This document shows, one piece after another, positions 26,482 to 35,600 of a stretch of 64,000 bases of DNA. The stretch comes from Streptomyces sp. NRRL F-525 (GTDB lineage: Bacteria; Actinomycetota; Actinomycetes; Streptomycetales; Streptomycetaceae): contig NZ_JNXE01000039.1 of the NCBI RefSeq assembly GCF_000716605.1, positions 1-64,000 on the forward strand, in the 5' to 3' direction. Under the pieces are notes generated by a model that saw only the letters and a program-made list of their open reading frames with translations, was not told the origin of the DNA and did no database searches. Each line of letters begins with the position of its first letter. The first letter of the stretch is position 1. The translations under genes were made by a program, and so were the position numbers.

Positions 26482-26990
26482 GAGGACTGCTCGCGCACAT
26501 CCACCAGAGTCGCACCGGCGTACGCGACAAGCTCCTTGGGTTCCATGGGGAACACGGCATGCGGATTGCCCGCGGCGGCCCATACGACATCATGCGCGAG
26601 CAGCGAACGATCGGCCAACACCCGTGTCTTCGTACGGTGTCCGAACGGCGGCACGCCCCCGATGGCATACCCGGTCGTCTCCCGTACGACGTCCACCTTG
26701 GCCCGCGTGACCTTCTCGACCCCGAGCTCCCGCCGGACCAGCTCGACGTCCACGCGGGATGCCCCGTCCATGAGCACGAGCACGGGAACCCCATCCGCCG
26801 CGAAGATCAGGGACTTGCAGATCTCGCTCAACTCGCACCCGATCGCGGCGGCGGCCTCGGCGGCGGTACGGGTGGCGTCCGGGAAGCGCCGAATACGACC
26901 GAGGAGGTCCGCGAGCCCCAATTCCCGTAGCGCGTCGGCGAATCGAGGGTTGGCGCCGGAGTCTTCGTCTTCGGTGTTGTTCAAGGTCAT
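26478..26990 (-). CDS. YbaK/ProX-type aminoacyl-tRNA deacylase
   Basis: 170 residues. INS/YbaK-domain proteins hydrolyse mischarged tRNAs in trans. The catalytic-site lysine is K59 in ICKSLIF, and the glycine loop GGVPPFGH is at about 124-131. Family members differ in substrate (Cys-tRNAPro, Ala-tRNAPro and others); which one applies here is not visible. The gene's upstream region begins with the giant palindrome at 27043. Confidence 0.87.
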   Translation of the reverse strand: MTLNNTEDEDSGANPRFADALRELGLADLLGRIRRFPDATRTAAEAAAAIGCELSEICKSLIFAADGVPVLVLMDGASRVDVELVRRELGVEKVTRAKVDVVRETTGYAIGGVPPFGHRTKTRVLADRSLLAHDVVWAAAGNPHAVFPMEPKELVAYAGATLVDVREQSS

Positions 26991-27042
26991 GGGGGCACGG
27001 TAATGGTGGGTGTACTGGGCCTGCGACTGAGTTCTGGCCGTT

Positions 27043-27188
27043 GGGCCGCCCGCTTCTTGTCAGTGTCGGGATTGCGGGAGCCGAGTAAAGGGCGCTCCGC
27101 TGCGCTACGCGTCGGCTGCGCCGATTCCGCTGCGCTCCACCCTTGACTCGTCTCCCGCAATCCCGTTTCAGAAGCGAGCGGGCGGCCC
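27043..27188 (+). repeat. Fold-back unit A of the giant palindrome
   Basis: Outer stem GGGCCGCCCGCTTCT (27043-27057) pairs with 27170-27188, which has a 4-base bulge. Inner stem CGGGATTGCGGGAG (27067-27080) pairs perfectly with CTCCCGCAATCCCG (27152-27165). Next, GAGTAAAGGG pairs with CCCTTGACTC (one mismatch), and the apex has TCGGC-TGC-GCCGA. The unit can form one extended hairpin of about 146 nt. Confidence 0.75.
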
Positions 27189-27317
27189 CGAGGGATGGGT
27201 GGCCAGGTACCTATGCCCCTACCTGCACTGCGTTGCGGGCCGGTACAGCGGGGCGCGCTCGCGTCTCGCCAGCACGCCGGGCCGGCTTAGCGGCCAACGG
27301 TGAGTGGGGGGGGGGAG

Positions 27318-27376
27318 GGGTGGGGCTGGGAAGTGTGACAGTCGAAGCGGAAGTGTCACACTTCCCAGCCCCACCC
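27318..27376. repeat. Central perfect 23-bp hairpin
   Basis: 27318-27340 pairs without mismatch with 27354-27376 (core TGGGGCTGGGAAGTGTGACA) around a 13-base loop GTCGAAGCGGAAG. It lies near the symmetry centre of the 700-bp palindrome and could terminate transcription on either strand. Confidence 0.85.
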
Positions 27377-27402
27377 ACCCCCGGCCCCCGGCCCCTCCCC
27401 CT

Positions 27403-27471
27403 CTGGAAGCCGGGGCCATCCCTAACCAGTAAAAGGTTGCGAGGGTGGTTAGGTTTGCCCCCGGCTTCCAG
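27403..27471. repeat. Second central hairpin
   Basis: CTGGAAGCCGGGG (27403-27415) pairs with CCCCGGCTTCCAG (27459-27471); inside it CCTAACCA (27421-27428) pairs with TGGTTAGG (27446-27453). A two-step stem with an internal loop. Confidence 0.8.
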
Positions 27472-27597
27472 CAACCACCCACCGGGGGTTGGCCGCTGAG
27501 CCGAGGCGGCGTGCAGGCGAGACGCGAGCGCGTCCCTCCACACCGGCCAGCAACACAGTACAGACAAGGGGATTCCTACCTGGCCCCCCATCCCTCC

Positions 27598-27742
27598 GGG
27601 CCACTCGCTCGCTTCTCAAACGGGCTGGAGCGGCCCTAGTCAAGGGTGGAGCGGAGCGGAATCGGCGTAGCCGACGCGACCGCAGGGAGCGCCCTTTACT
27701 CGGGCCGTGGAAGCCCGACACTAGCCAAGAAGCGAGTGGCCC
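27598..27742 (-). repeat. Fold-back unit B of the giant palindrome (inverted relative to A)
   Basis: Same architecture as unit A on the opposite strand: outer stem GGGCCACTCGCTTCT with the same 4-base bulge, then an inner stem CGGGCT...CGGCCC / GGGCCG...AGCCCG whose sequence differs from A but is again self-complementary. Two outer-stem positions differ from unit A and both changes are compensated on the partner side. The unit starts on the base after the isochorismatase stop codon. Confidence 0.75.
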
Positions 27743-28293
27743 TACGCCCAGGTGACTTCTTTTGCCTGGGCAACAGCAGCGGTACGACCCGGCGCCTCGT
27801 GGTACTTCCAGTACAGATTCGTGTGAGCGATGACCTGCTCCGGCGACGGCGCACCCCACCGACTCAAGTCCGACGTGGTGTGGCCATCGGCGACGAGTGT
27901 CACGTCGTAGCCGCGCACGAAGGCGCCATGGATCGTGGAGCGGATGCACGCGTCGGTGGATGCGCCGGCCACGACCAGGCGTCCGACCCCGGCCTCGGCC
28001 AGTACCTGCTCCAAGGACGTGCCCTCGAAGGAGTCGGGGTAGCTCTTGGGGACGAGGGGTTCCGGGTCGCGGCGGGTGAGTTCGGGGACGTACTGCCAGG
28101 CATCGCTGCCCTGGGGCACGTTCTCGTCGAAGTGCTGGATCCAGACGACCGGCACGGATTCCTCGCGGGCCCTGTCGACGAGTCCGGCGATGTTGGCGAC
28201 GACCGCGTCACGGGCATACGCGTCGGCAACGACGCCGACCTGCACGTCGATCAACAGCAACGCGGTGTTGGGACGTTCGGACAGAGTGGTCAT
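27742..28293 (-). CDS. Isochorismatase-family cysteine hydrolase
   Basis: 183 residues. The catalytic triad of the family is present: D16 (LLLIDVQ), K83 (LVPKSYPDSF) and C116 (GASTDACIRST), with the usual non-proline cis-peptide segment before the cysteine. Members hydrolyse isochorismate, nicotinamide, N-carbamoyl compounds or similar amides; there is no siderophore or NAD gene nearby to choose between them. The stop codon directly adjoins the giant palindrome. Confidence 0.88.
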   Translation of the reverse strand: MTTLSERPNTALLLIDVQVGVVADAYARDAVVANIAGLVDRAREESVPVVWIQHFDENVPQGSDAWQYVPELTRRDPEPLVPKSYPDSFEGTSLEQVLAEAGVGRLVVAGASTDACIRSTIHGAFVRGYDVTLVADGHTTSDLSRWGAPSPEQVIAHTNLYWKYHEAPGRTAAVAQAKEVTWA

Positions 28294-28422
28294 ACCCCGG
28301 GAGGTTAGCGAGCGGCCGGGACGCGGGTGCGTAAGTCCCTCCAGGTCGTCCGAGGAAGATGGTGTGGGCGGATGCCAAGCTCGTACCCCTCGTAACCTGC
28401 GATCAACGGGAGACGCACCATC

Positions 28423-29502
28423 ATGAGTACGCCACCGCTCACCGCTTCACGACCGGCCGTTCGGATCGGCGTGCTCGTTCCGCTGACTCGGCCCGGGTGG
28501 GTGGAGGCGGGGCAACACCTGCTCGCCGGGCTGGAGTTGGGGGTTCGGGAGGTCAATGAGGGGGGTGGGATCGCCGGGGCCCCTCTCGAGTTGGTGGTTC
28601 GGGACACTGCCGCTGATCCCAAGAGGGCCGTGGCGGCCGTAGACGAACTGGCCGGTCTGGGGGTGGCGGCGCTGGTCGGGGAGTATCACAGCGTTGTCGC
28701 TCGTGCCGTTGCCGCCAGGGCGGATGCGCTTGGGGTGCCGTTTCTGTGTTCGTCGGCTGTCATCGACTCGCTGACCGATGAGCCTTCCGAGTTGGTTGCT
28801 CGGATTGCTCCGGCTCAGTCCCATGGGTGGCGGGTCTACGCGGACTTTCTGCTCGGTGCCGGGCATCGGAGGGTCGCTGTCGCCGCCGAACCGAGTGTGT
28901 ACTGGGCTTCCGGGGCGCGGATCCTGCGGAACTGCCTTGTTCCGCGCGGTGGTTCGGTCGTCGAGTTCGACATGCGTGCGCTCGGCCCGGAGGCCTTGTG
29001 CCAGGAACTCGTGGACAGTCGCGCTACGGCTCTGCTTCTTCTCGTCGGGTATCCGGAGCCGGCCGTGTCGATCGTCAGGTGTGTTCGGCGGGATCCGCGG
29101 CTCGGGGAGGTGTTGGTCGGCGCTCCGGCCGGGCAGCCCGAATTCGGCGAGTGGGGTGGGGTGTTGGGGGAGGACGGTGCCTCGGTTCCGTTTCTGCGTT
29201 ATCTGCCTGATCGGCTCGGGGCACTTGGGGTGCGTGTCGAGGCAGCGCTGCGGGAGCGGTTGGGTGGCGTGCCCTCGTTCGTTGCCTTTGAGGGGTACGA
29301 CGCCGTCGTCGTGCTTGCCGATGCGCTGCGTTCCGCCACCACCGTGTCCTGGCCGCGTGTCGCCGTCGAAGGTACGCGCGGGGCGATCTCGTTCTCCCGG
29401 GTGCCGGGGATCGGTGTGTGGCAGTGGGCCTGGGCGCCGGTTCAGGTTGTTGACCGGGATCCGGCGGAACCCGGGCGTTTTCGGGTGCTGCACACCGGGT
29501 GA
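28423..29502 (+). CDS. Periplasmic-binding-fold (Leu/Ile/Val type) protein lacking a signal peptide
   Basis: 359 residues. The sequence fits a type I periplasmic-binding fold (Peripla_BP_6): VRIGVLVPLTRPGW at 12-25, GLELGVREVNEGGGIAG, VVRDTAADPKRAVAAVDEL and GEYHSVVARAVAARAD. There is no signal peptide or lipobox, so it is predicted cytoplasmic, and no ABC permease genes adjoin it. Such proteins can be amide sensors (AmiC-like) rather than transport components. Codon use is more relaxed than in its neighbours, with many GTT, GCT and CGT codons. Confidence 0.75.
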   Translation: MSTPPLTASRPAVRIGVLVPLTRPGWVEAGQHLLAGLELGVREVNEGGGIAGAPLELVVRDTAADPKRAVAAVDELAGLGVAALVGEYHSVVARAVAARADALGVPFLCSSAVIDSLTDEPSELVARIAPAQSHGWRVYADFLLGAGHRRVAVAAEPSVYWASGARILRNCLVPRGGSVVEFDMRALGPEALCQELVDSRATALLLLVGYPEPAVSIVRCVRRDPRLGEVLVGAPAGQPEFGEWGGVLGEDGASVPFLRYLPDRLGALGVRVEAALRERLGGVPSFVAFEGYDAVVVLADALRSATTVSWPRVAVEGTRGAISFSRVPGIGVWQWAWAPVQVVDRDPAEPGRFRVLHTG

Positions 29503-29508
29503 CGGGAA

Positions 29509-29539
29509 GACCCCGGCGCCGAATGAACGGGCCGGGGTC
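29509..29539. terminator. Hairpin between the binding-fold gene and mmpL (convergent)
   Basis: GACCCCGGC (29509-29517) pairs with GCCGGGGTC (29531-29539). It lies seven bases beyond the plus-strand stop and 21 bases from the minus-strand gene end, so it can serve both. Confidence 0.7.
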
Positions 29540-29560
29540 CACTGATGCCGTAGCGAACAA

Positions 29561-31783
29561 TCAGGCGCGTACCAGCTCGCGGTCCTCGTCGGGGTCGGAG
29601 TCCTTGGAGTCCAGCTTGCGCAGGCCCTCGCCCTCGACGTCCACGTTCGGCAGGATCCGGTTCAGCCACTTCGGCAGCCACCATGCCCGCTGGCCGAGCA
29701 GCGCCAGTACCGCCGGGACGATCGCCATGCGGACCACGAACGCGTCGAAGAAGACGGCGATCGCCAGGCCGAAGCCGATCATCTTGATCATGGATTCGCT
29801 GGAGCTGATGAAGCCGGAGAACACCGCGATCATGATGACGGCCGCGGCGGTCACCACCCGGGCGCTGTGCCTGAAGCCCGTGACGATCGCCTGGCTCGGC
29901 TTCTCGCCGTGGACGTGGGCCTCGCGCATGCGGGTCACGAGGAACACCTCGTAGTCCATGGCCAGTCCGAAGACCACGCCGACCATGAAGATCGGCATCA
30001 TCGACATCACCGGGCCGGTTTCCTCCACGCCCATCAGGCCCGACAGCCAGCCCCACTGGAAGACCGCCACCACCGCGCCCAGCGCCGCCATGACCGACAG
30101 GAGGAAGCCGAGGGCCGCCTTCAGCGGGACCAGGATCGAGCGGAAGACCACGATCAGGAGAAGGAACGCCAGGCCCACGACCAGGATCAGGTACGGGACC
30201 AGCGCGTCGTTCAGCTTCTGCGAGACGTCGATGTTCATCGCCGTCGTACCGGTGACCAGGACCGACGAGTCGGTGTCCGACTTGACCTGTGCGCCCGCGT
30301 CACGGATGCCGTGGACGAGGTCCTCGGTCGTGACGGACGACGGCTTGGAGTCCGGGACGACGGTGATCGTCGCGGTGTCACCGTCCTTGTTGAAGGTCGC
30401 CGGGGTGACCGTGGTGACGTCCTTCAGGGCCTTGATCTTGTCCGTCACCGTGGTGACGTCGGCCTTCGGGGTCTTGCTGTCCTTCGCGTCGACGACGACC
30501 ATCAGCGGGCCGTTGAAGCCGGGGCCGAAGCCCTCGGACAGGAGGTCGTACGCCCTGCGCTGGGTGGTGGAGGTCGGCTGCGAACCGTCGTCGGGCAGGC
30601 CCAGTTCGAGCGAGGCCGCGGGGATCGCCGCCGCACCGAGCCCGATCACGCCGAGCAGCAGCACCGCCAGCGGGCGCCGTACGACGAAGCTCGCCCAGCG
30701 GGTGCCCATGTTCGGGCGGGACGCCTTCTCGGCGCTCTTGGCCCGTCCGCCGCCCAGGAGCTTGCTCTTCTGGCCGGTCGGCTTGATCTTCTTGCCGGCG
30801 TAGCCCAGCAGTGCCGGGATCATGGTGAGTGCGATGAGGACCGCTATCGCGACCGTTCCGGCCGCGGCCACGCCCATCTTCGTCAGCATCGGGATGTTGA
30901 CGACCGCCAGACCGACCAGGGCGATCACGACGGTCAGGCCTGCGAAGACCACCGCCGAGCCCGCCGTACCGACCGCTCGTCCGGCCGCCTCCTCGCGTTC
31001 GCGGCCCTCCGCCAGCTCCGCCCGGTAGCGGGAGACGATGAACAGGGCGTAGTCGATGCCGACCGCGAGGCCGATCATCATCGCGAGGGTGGAGGTGGTG
31101 GTGCCCAGGTCGAGGGCGTTCGCCAGTGCCGTGATCGTCGAGACGCCGATGCCTACGCCGATCAGCGCGGTGAGCAGCGGGAATCCGGCTGCCAGGAGTG
31201 AGCCGAAGGTGATGACGAGGACCACGGCCGCTATCGCGATGCCGATGATCTCCGTCGAGCCCGTCTCGGGGGTCGCGGTGAGCGCGTCACCGCCGACCTC
31301 GACCGTGAGTCCGGAGGCCCGTGCCTGCTGCGCGGTCTCCTTCAGGGCGTCCTTCGACGCGTCCTTCAGCTCCATGCCGGAGACCTTGTACTTCACGGAC
31401 GCGTAGGCGATCGTGCCGTCCTTGCTGACGGCCTTGCCCTTGAAGGGGTCGGCGACCGAGACGACCTCGGAGCCGTCGCCGAGGTCCTTGACGGTCTTCT
31501 CGACGGTGGCCTTGTTCGCGCCGGAGTCGAGCTTCTCACCGGCCGGGGCCTTGAAGACGACCCGGGCGGTGGCGCCGTCGGCGCTCATCCCGGGGAAGCG
31601 CTGTTCCAGCAGGTCGAAGGCCTTCTGGGCCTCGGTTCCCGGTACGGAGAAGGAGGAGGCGCCGGCCGCGGGGGCGCTGGCCGCGCCGACTCCCGCGAGG
31701 GTCAGCAGCGCTATCCATAGAAGGGCGACGTAGTGCCGTCGCCTGAAGGCGAGCCGGCCGACTTTGTAGAGGAACGTGGCCAC
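29561..31783 (-). CDS. MmpL-family RND transporter
   Basis: 740 residues from the GTG at 31783 (GGGAG site), giving N-terminus VATFLYKVGRLAFRRRHYV, the usual MmpL start. Twelve membrane helices in two halves, each with a large extracytoplasmic loop. The proton-relay region GLAVGIDYALFIVSRYR near residue 240 and its repeat GLAMDYEVFLVTRMRE near 625 are both present. MmpL proteins export lipids, siderophores or drugs. The tetR gene 120 bp upstream is co-directional and is its probable regulator. Confidence 0.92.
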   Translation of the reverse strand: MATFLYKVGRLAFRRRHYVALLWIALLTLAGVGAASAPAAGASSFSVPGTEAQKAFDLLEQRFPGMSADGATARVVFKAPAGEKLDSGANKATVEKTVKDLGDGSEVVSVADPFKGKAVSKDGTIAYASVKYKVSGMELKDASKDALKETAQQARASGLTVEVGGDALTATPETGSTEIIGIAIAAVVLVITFGSLLAAGFPLLTALIGVGIGVSTITALANALDLGTTTSTLAMMIGLAVGIDYALFIVSRYRAELAEGREREEAAGRAVGTAGSAVVFAGLTVVIALVGLAVVNIPMLTKMGVAAAGTVAIAVLIALTMIPALLGYAGKKIKPTGQKSKLLGGGRAKSAEKASRPNMGTRWASFVVRRPLAVLLLGVIGLGAAAIPAASLELGLPDDGSQPTSTTQRRAYDLLSEGFGPGFNGPLMVVVDAKDSKTPKADVTTVTDKIKALKDVTTVTPATFNKDGDTATITVVPDSKPSSVTTEDLVHGIRDAGAQVKSDTDSSVLVTGTTAMNIDVSQKLNDALVPYLILVVGLAFLLLIVVFRSILVPLKAALGFLLSVMAALGAVVAVFQWGWLSGLMGVEETGPVMSMMPIFMVGVVFGLAMDYEVFLVTRMREAHVHGEKPSQAIVTGFRHSARVVTAAAVIMIAVFSGFISSSESMIKMIGFGLAIAVFFDAFVVRMAIVPAVLALLGQRAWWLPKWLNRILPNVDVEGEGLRKLDSKDSDPDEDRELVRA

Positions 31784-31903
31784 GAGGGCGTACTCCCGGT
31801 CAGGTCGTGGGGTTCTTCGGGGCAGGGGTGATCGACCGGTTGGGGACACGGTTGATCTGCCCGACGACGTGAGCGGTTACGTCAGGTGGGCGTGCTGGGT
31901 GTG

Positions 31904-32503
31904 TCAGGTGGTGGGTGCACCGAGTGCGGGGAGCACCACGGCGTCGATGTACGAGGTCAGATAGGCCTTGGTCGGCGGCAGGTCCTCGATCACCGTGCGG
32001 GTGGCGAAGGCGCCGATCATCATGTGCACCACGAACTCCAGCGCGGGGCAGTCCGCACGGACCTCGCCCCGGTCGATGGCGCGCTGGGTGACCCGGCGGA
32101 ACTCTTCCATCTCCGGTTCGACGAGCAGTTCCCGGAACGCCTGGAGGAGGTCCGGGTTGTTGTGCGTCGCCATGGCCAGACCCCGCATCAGCGCGGAGTT
32201 CTGTTCGATCCGGCAGTCGTCCTCGCGGTCCACCATGGCGTGCATGTCGCCGCGGAGTGTTCCGGTGTCGATGTCGGTCGCCCGACCCGGCTTGCTGTGC
32301 CGTACCGCTTTCGCCACCAGCTCGGCCTTGCCGCCCCACTGGCGGTAGAGCGTCGCCTTGCTGGACTTGGTGCGGGCCGCCACGGCGTCCATGGTGAGAG
32401 CGTCGTAGCCGACCTCCCGGAGCAGGTCGAGCACGGCCGCGTACAACTCGGCCTCACGCTCGGGCGTGATGCGACTGCGACGCGCCGTTGCGACTTCAGT
32501 CAT
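31904..32503 (-). CDS. TetR-family transcriptional repressor
   Basis: 199 residues from the ATG at 32503 (GGAGAGGTG site). Helix-turn-helix at about 20-60 (LREVGYDALTMDAVAARTKSSKATLYRQW); the C-terminal ligand domain resembles TetR_C_16/AcrR types. Two near-identical 15-bp dyad sites lie upstream at 32527-32541 and 32584-32598, implying autoregulation. It precedes mmpL and probably controls it. Confidence 0.9.
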   Translation of the reverse strand: MTEVATARRSRITPEREAELYAAVLDLLREVGYDALTMDAVAARTKSSKATLYRQWGGKAELVAKAVRHSKPGRATDIDTGTLRGDMHAMVDREDDCRIEQNSALMRGLAMATHNNPDLLQAFRELLVEPEMEEFRRVTQRAIDRGEVRADCPALEFVVHMMIGAFATRTVIEDLPPTKAYLTSYIDAVVLPALGAPTT

Positions 32504-32526
32504 GCCACTCACCTCTCCGGATCCGA

Positions 32527-32541
32527 ACGACACGGTTTCGT
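32527..32541. promoter_or_regulatory. TetR operator O2 (candidate)
   Basis: ACGACACGGTTTCGT, matching O1 at 13 of 15 bases, 23 bp upstream of the tetR start. Position suits steric blocking of tetR transcription. Confidence 0.55.
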
Positions 32542-32583
32542 ACCTGCTTCGTACGTCATGAATGTAGCGCACTCACCAAAGAA

Positions 32584-32598
32584 ACGAAACCGTTTCGT
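32584..32598. promoter_or_regulatory. TetR operator O1 (candidate)
   Basis: ACGAAAC-C-GTTTCGT, a perfect 7+1+7 palindrome, 57 bp centre to centre from O2. It sits between the divergent tetR and tricorn-protease genes and could influence both. Confidence 0.6.
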
Positions 32599-32668
32599 AC
32601 GTGTGCTGAGTCACCCCGGCCATTTTTCATAAGTTGCTCCGGTCCGTCCCGCGGAAAAGCATAGGGAG

Positions 32669-35600
32669 GTGAGCTATCTGCGCCTGCCGCACCTCAGTGG
32701 CGACCTCCTGAGCTTCGTGGCCGAGGACGACCTCTGGCTGGCCCCTCTCGACGGCAGGGGCCGCGCCTGGCGGCTCACCGTCGACCGTACGAAGGTGGGT
32801 CACCCCCGCTTCTCCCCCGACGGCCGCCACATCGCGTACACGAGCTGGCGCAGCCTGGTCCCGGAGATCCATCTCGCGCCGGTCGAGGGCGGCCCGGGCC
32901 GCAGACTCACCTACTGGGGCAGCGCGGACACCCAGGTCTGCGGCTGGACCCCGGACGGCGACATCCTCGCGGTGGCCTCGCACGGCGAACCGTTCTCGTA
33001 CTTCACCTGGGCCCACAAGGTCCCCACCGACGGCGACCCCGGCGGCCGCCTCCCCTGGGGCCCGGTCTCCGACATCCAGCTCGCCGACATCGACGGCGAA
33101 CACCGGACCCTGCTCCTCACGGGCACCCCACCCCACGAACCGGCCGCCTGGAAGCGCTACCGCGGCGGCGCCATGGGCCGCCTCTGGCTGCACGGCCGCC
33201 GCCTGCTCGCCGACCTCGAGGGCCACCTGCACTCCCCCATGTTCGTCGACGGCCGCATCGCCTTCCTCTCCGACCACGAGGGCATCGGCAACCTCTACTC
33301 CTGTTCCTACGACGGCTCCGACCTCCGCCGCCACACCGACCACGACGCCTTCTACGCCCGGCACGCGGCCAGCGACGGCACCCGCGTCGTGTACCAGTGC
33401 GCCGGCGACCTGTGGCTCGTCGACGACCTGTCCCCTACGTCGACCCCGCGCAAGCTGGACGTGCGGTTGAGCGGACCGCGCGCGGGCCGCCGTACGTACC
33501 AAGTCCCCGCCGCCCAGCACGTCGACGGCATCTCGGTCGACGAGACGGGCCGCGCGAGCGCCGTCGTCGTACGCGGCAGCCTGTACTGGCTCACCCACCG
33601 CGACGGCCCCGCCCGCACCATCACCGACACCCCGGGCGTACGGGTCCGCCTCCCCGAGATGCTCGGCTCCGGCGGACAGGTCGCCTACGTCACGGACGCG
33701 GACGGCGAGGACGCGATCGAGATCGCCTACCTCCCCCGGGCCTCCGGCGAACGCGAGCCCCGCCGACTCGCCTCCGGCGAGGTGGGCCGCGTACTGGAGC
33801 TGGTGTCGGACACGGCGGGCGAACGCCTCGCGATCGCGGCCCACGACGGGCGCCTCCTGCTCCTGGACGCCACGGAGGACTCCAACGGCGAGGTGACGGA
33901 GCTGATCTGCTCCATCAACGGCCCCGTCCGCGACCTCGCCTTCTCCCCCGACGGCACCTGGCTGACCTGGTCCCACCCGGGCATCGGCCGCTCGCTCCGC
34001 CAGATCAAGATGGCGCGCATAAAGGACCGTTTGATCGTCGACGTCACCAACGGCCGCTTCGAGGACGAGAATCCGGTCTTCACCAGGGACGGCCGCTACC
34101 TCGCCTTCCTCTCCTGGCGCGGCTTCGACCCGGTCTACGACGTCCACACCGGCGACCTGTCCTTCCCGCTCGGCTGCCGTCCGTACCTCGTCCCCCTCTC
34201 CTCGGCCACGCCCTCCCCCTTCGCGCTGACGCCGGAGGGCCGCCCGGCAGCCGGGGGCCTGGACGCGGCGGAGGACGACGAGGGCGCGGACGGCGCGGTG
34301 ACGGTAGAGGTGGAAGGCCTGGAGAGCAGGGTCACCCCGTTCCCGGTCTCGGCCTCCAAGTACTCGGCGCTGTACCCGGTTTCGGGCGGCGGCCTGGTCT
34401 GGCTGCGCTGGCCGATCTCGGGCGCGCTGGGCGAGACCTTCGCCAACCCGGACGACACCAGCGGCCGCCCGACCCTCGAGTACTTCAACATCAGCAAGGC
34501 GAAGAAGTCCGAACTCGTAGACCACTTGGACTGGTTCGCGGTGAGCGGCGACGGCTCCCGCCTGGTCGTGGTCGACGAGGACGAACTACGAGCGGTCCCC
34601 TCCACCGAGTCCGGCGACGGCGACTCGACGGTCTGGATCGACCTCCGCCGCATCCTCCACGAGGTGGACCCACCCGCCGAATGGCGCCAGTCGTACGAGG
34701 AGGCGGGCCGCCTGATCCGCGCGTACTACTGGGATCCACAGATGTGCGGCATCGACTGGACCGGGGTACTGGACCAATACCGCCCCCTGGTCGAACGAGT
34801 CGCCTCCCCCGACGACTTCGCGGACCTACTCCGGGAAGTCCTGGGCGAGTTGGGCACGTCCCACGCCTACGTCACCGCGTCCCGCCGCAACGAGGGCCCG
34901 CCCCACTACCAGCGCCGCCAGGGCCTGCTGGGCGCCAACTTCGTCCGCAGGGAAGGCGGTTGGACGGTCGCCCGCATCCTCCCCGGCGAGTCCTCGGACT
35001 CCAAGGCCCGCTCCCCCCTGGCCGGCACCGGCATCCGGGAGGGCGCGATCCTGACCCACGTGGACGGCCGCCCGGTGGACGAACTCATGGGCCCCTACCC
35101 CCTGTTGGCAGGAGCAGGCGGCACAACGGTCGAGCTGACCTTCACCCCGGCGGAGGGAGAGGGCAGGGCCCGCCGAGTAGCCGTAGTCCCCCTCATCGAC
35201 GAACGCCCCCTCCGCTACCAGGACTGGGTGGCCAAACGCCGGGCCGTGGTACGGGAGTTGAGCGGCGGCCACTGCGGCTACCTCCACATCCCCGACATGG
35301 GCGGCTCCGGCTGGGCCCAGTTCAACCGCGACCTGCGCCTGGAGGTGTCCCGCCCGGCCCTCATCGTCGACGTACGCGGCAACGCGGGCGGCCACATCAG
35401 CGAACTGGTCGTCGAGAAACTCACCCGCACGATCCTCGGCTGGGACCTGACCCGCAACGCCCAACCGGTGTCGTACGCCTCAAATGCCCCCAGGGGCCCG
35501 GTGGTTGCCCTGGCCGACGAGGCGACTTCGTCGGACGGCGACATGATCACGGCGGCGTTCAAGTTGCTGAAACTCGGCCCAGTGGTGGGCCAACGCACCT

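Larger units (their letters stand above)
27043..27742. repeat. 700-bp gene-free giant imperfect inverted repeat with nested hairpins
   Basis: The left arm (27043-27304) and the reverse complement of the right arm (about 27478-27742) align along their length with roughly 80% identity by eye, broken by small gaps. Each arm begins with its own long fold-back unit (27043-27188 and 27598-27742). The centre holds two further hairpins (27318-27376 and 27403-27471). No credible gene is present in any frame. The right edge abuts the isochorismatase TAG stop exactly; the left edge is 53 bp upstream of the ybaK-like start. I recognise no transposase or named repeat family. Confidence 0.85.

Noticed and set aside
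27001..27741. Insertion sequence with a transposase between ybaK-like and isochorismatase genes
   Set aside because: All open frames across the palindrome are short, repeat-derived and Arg/Pro-rich. No transposase motif is visible, so a gene-free repeat is the better description.
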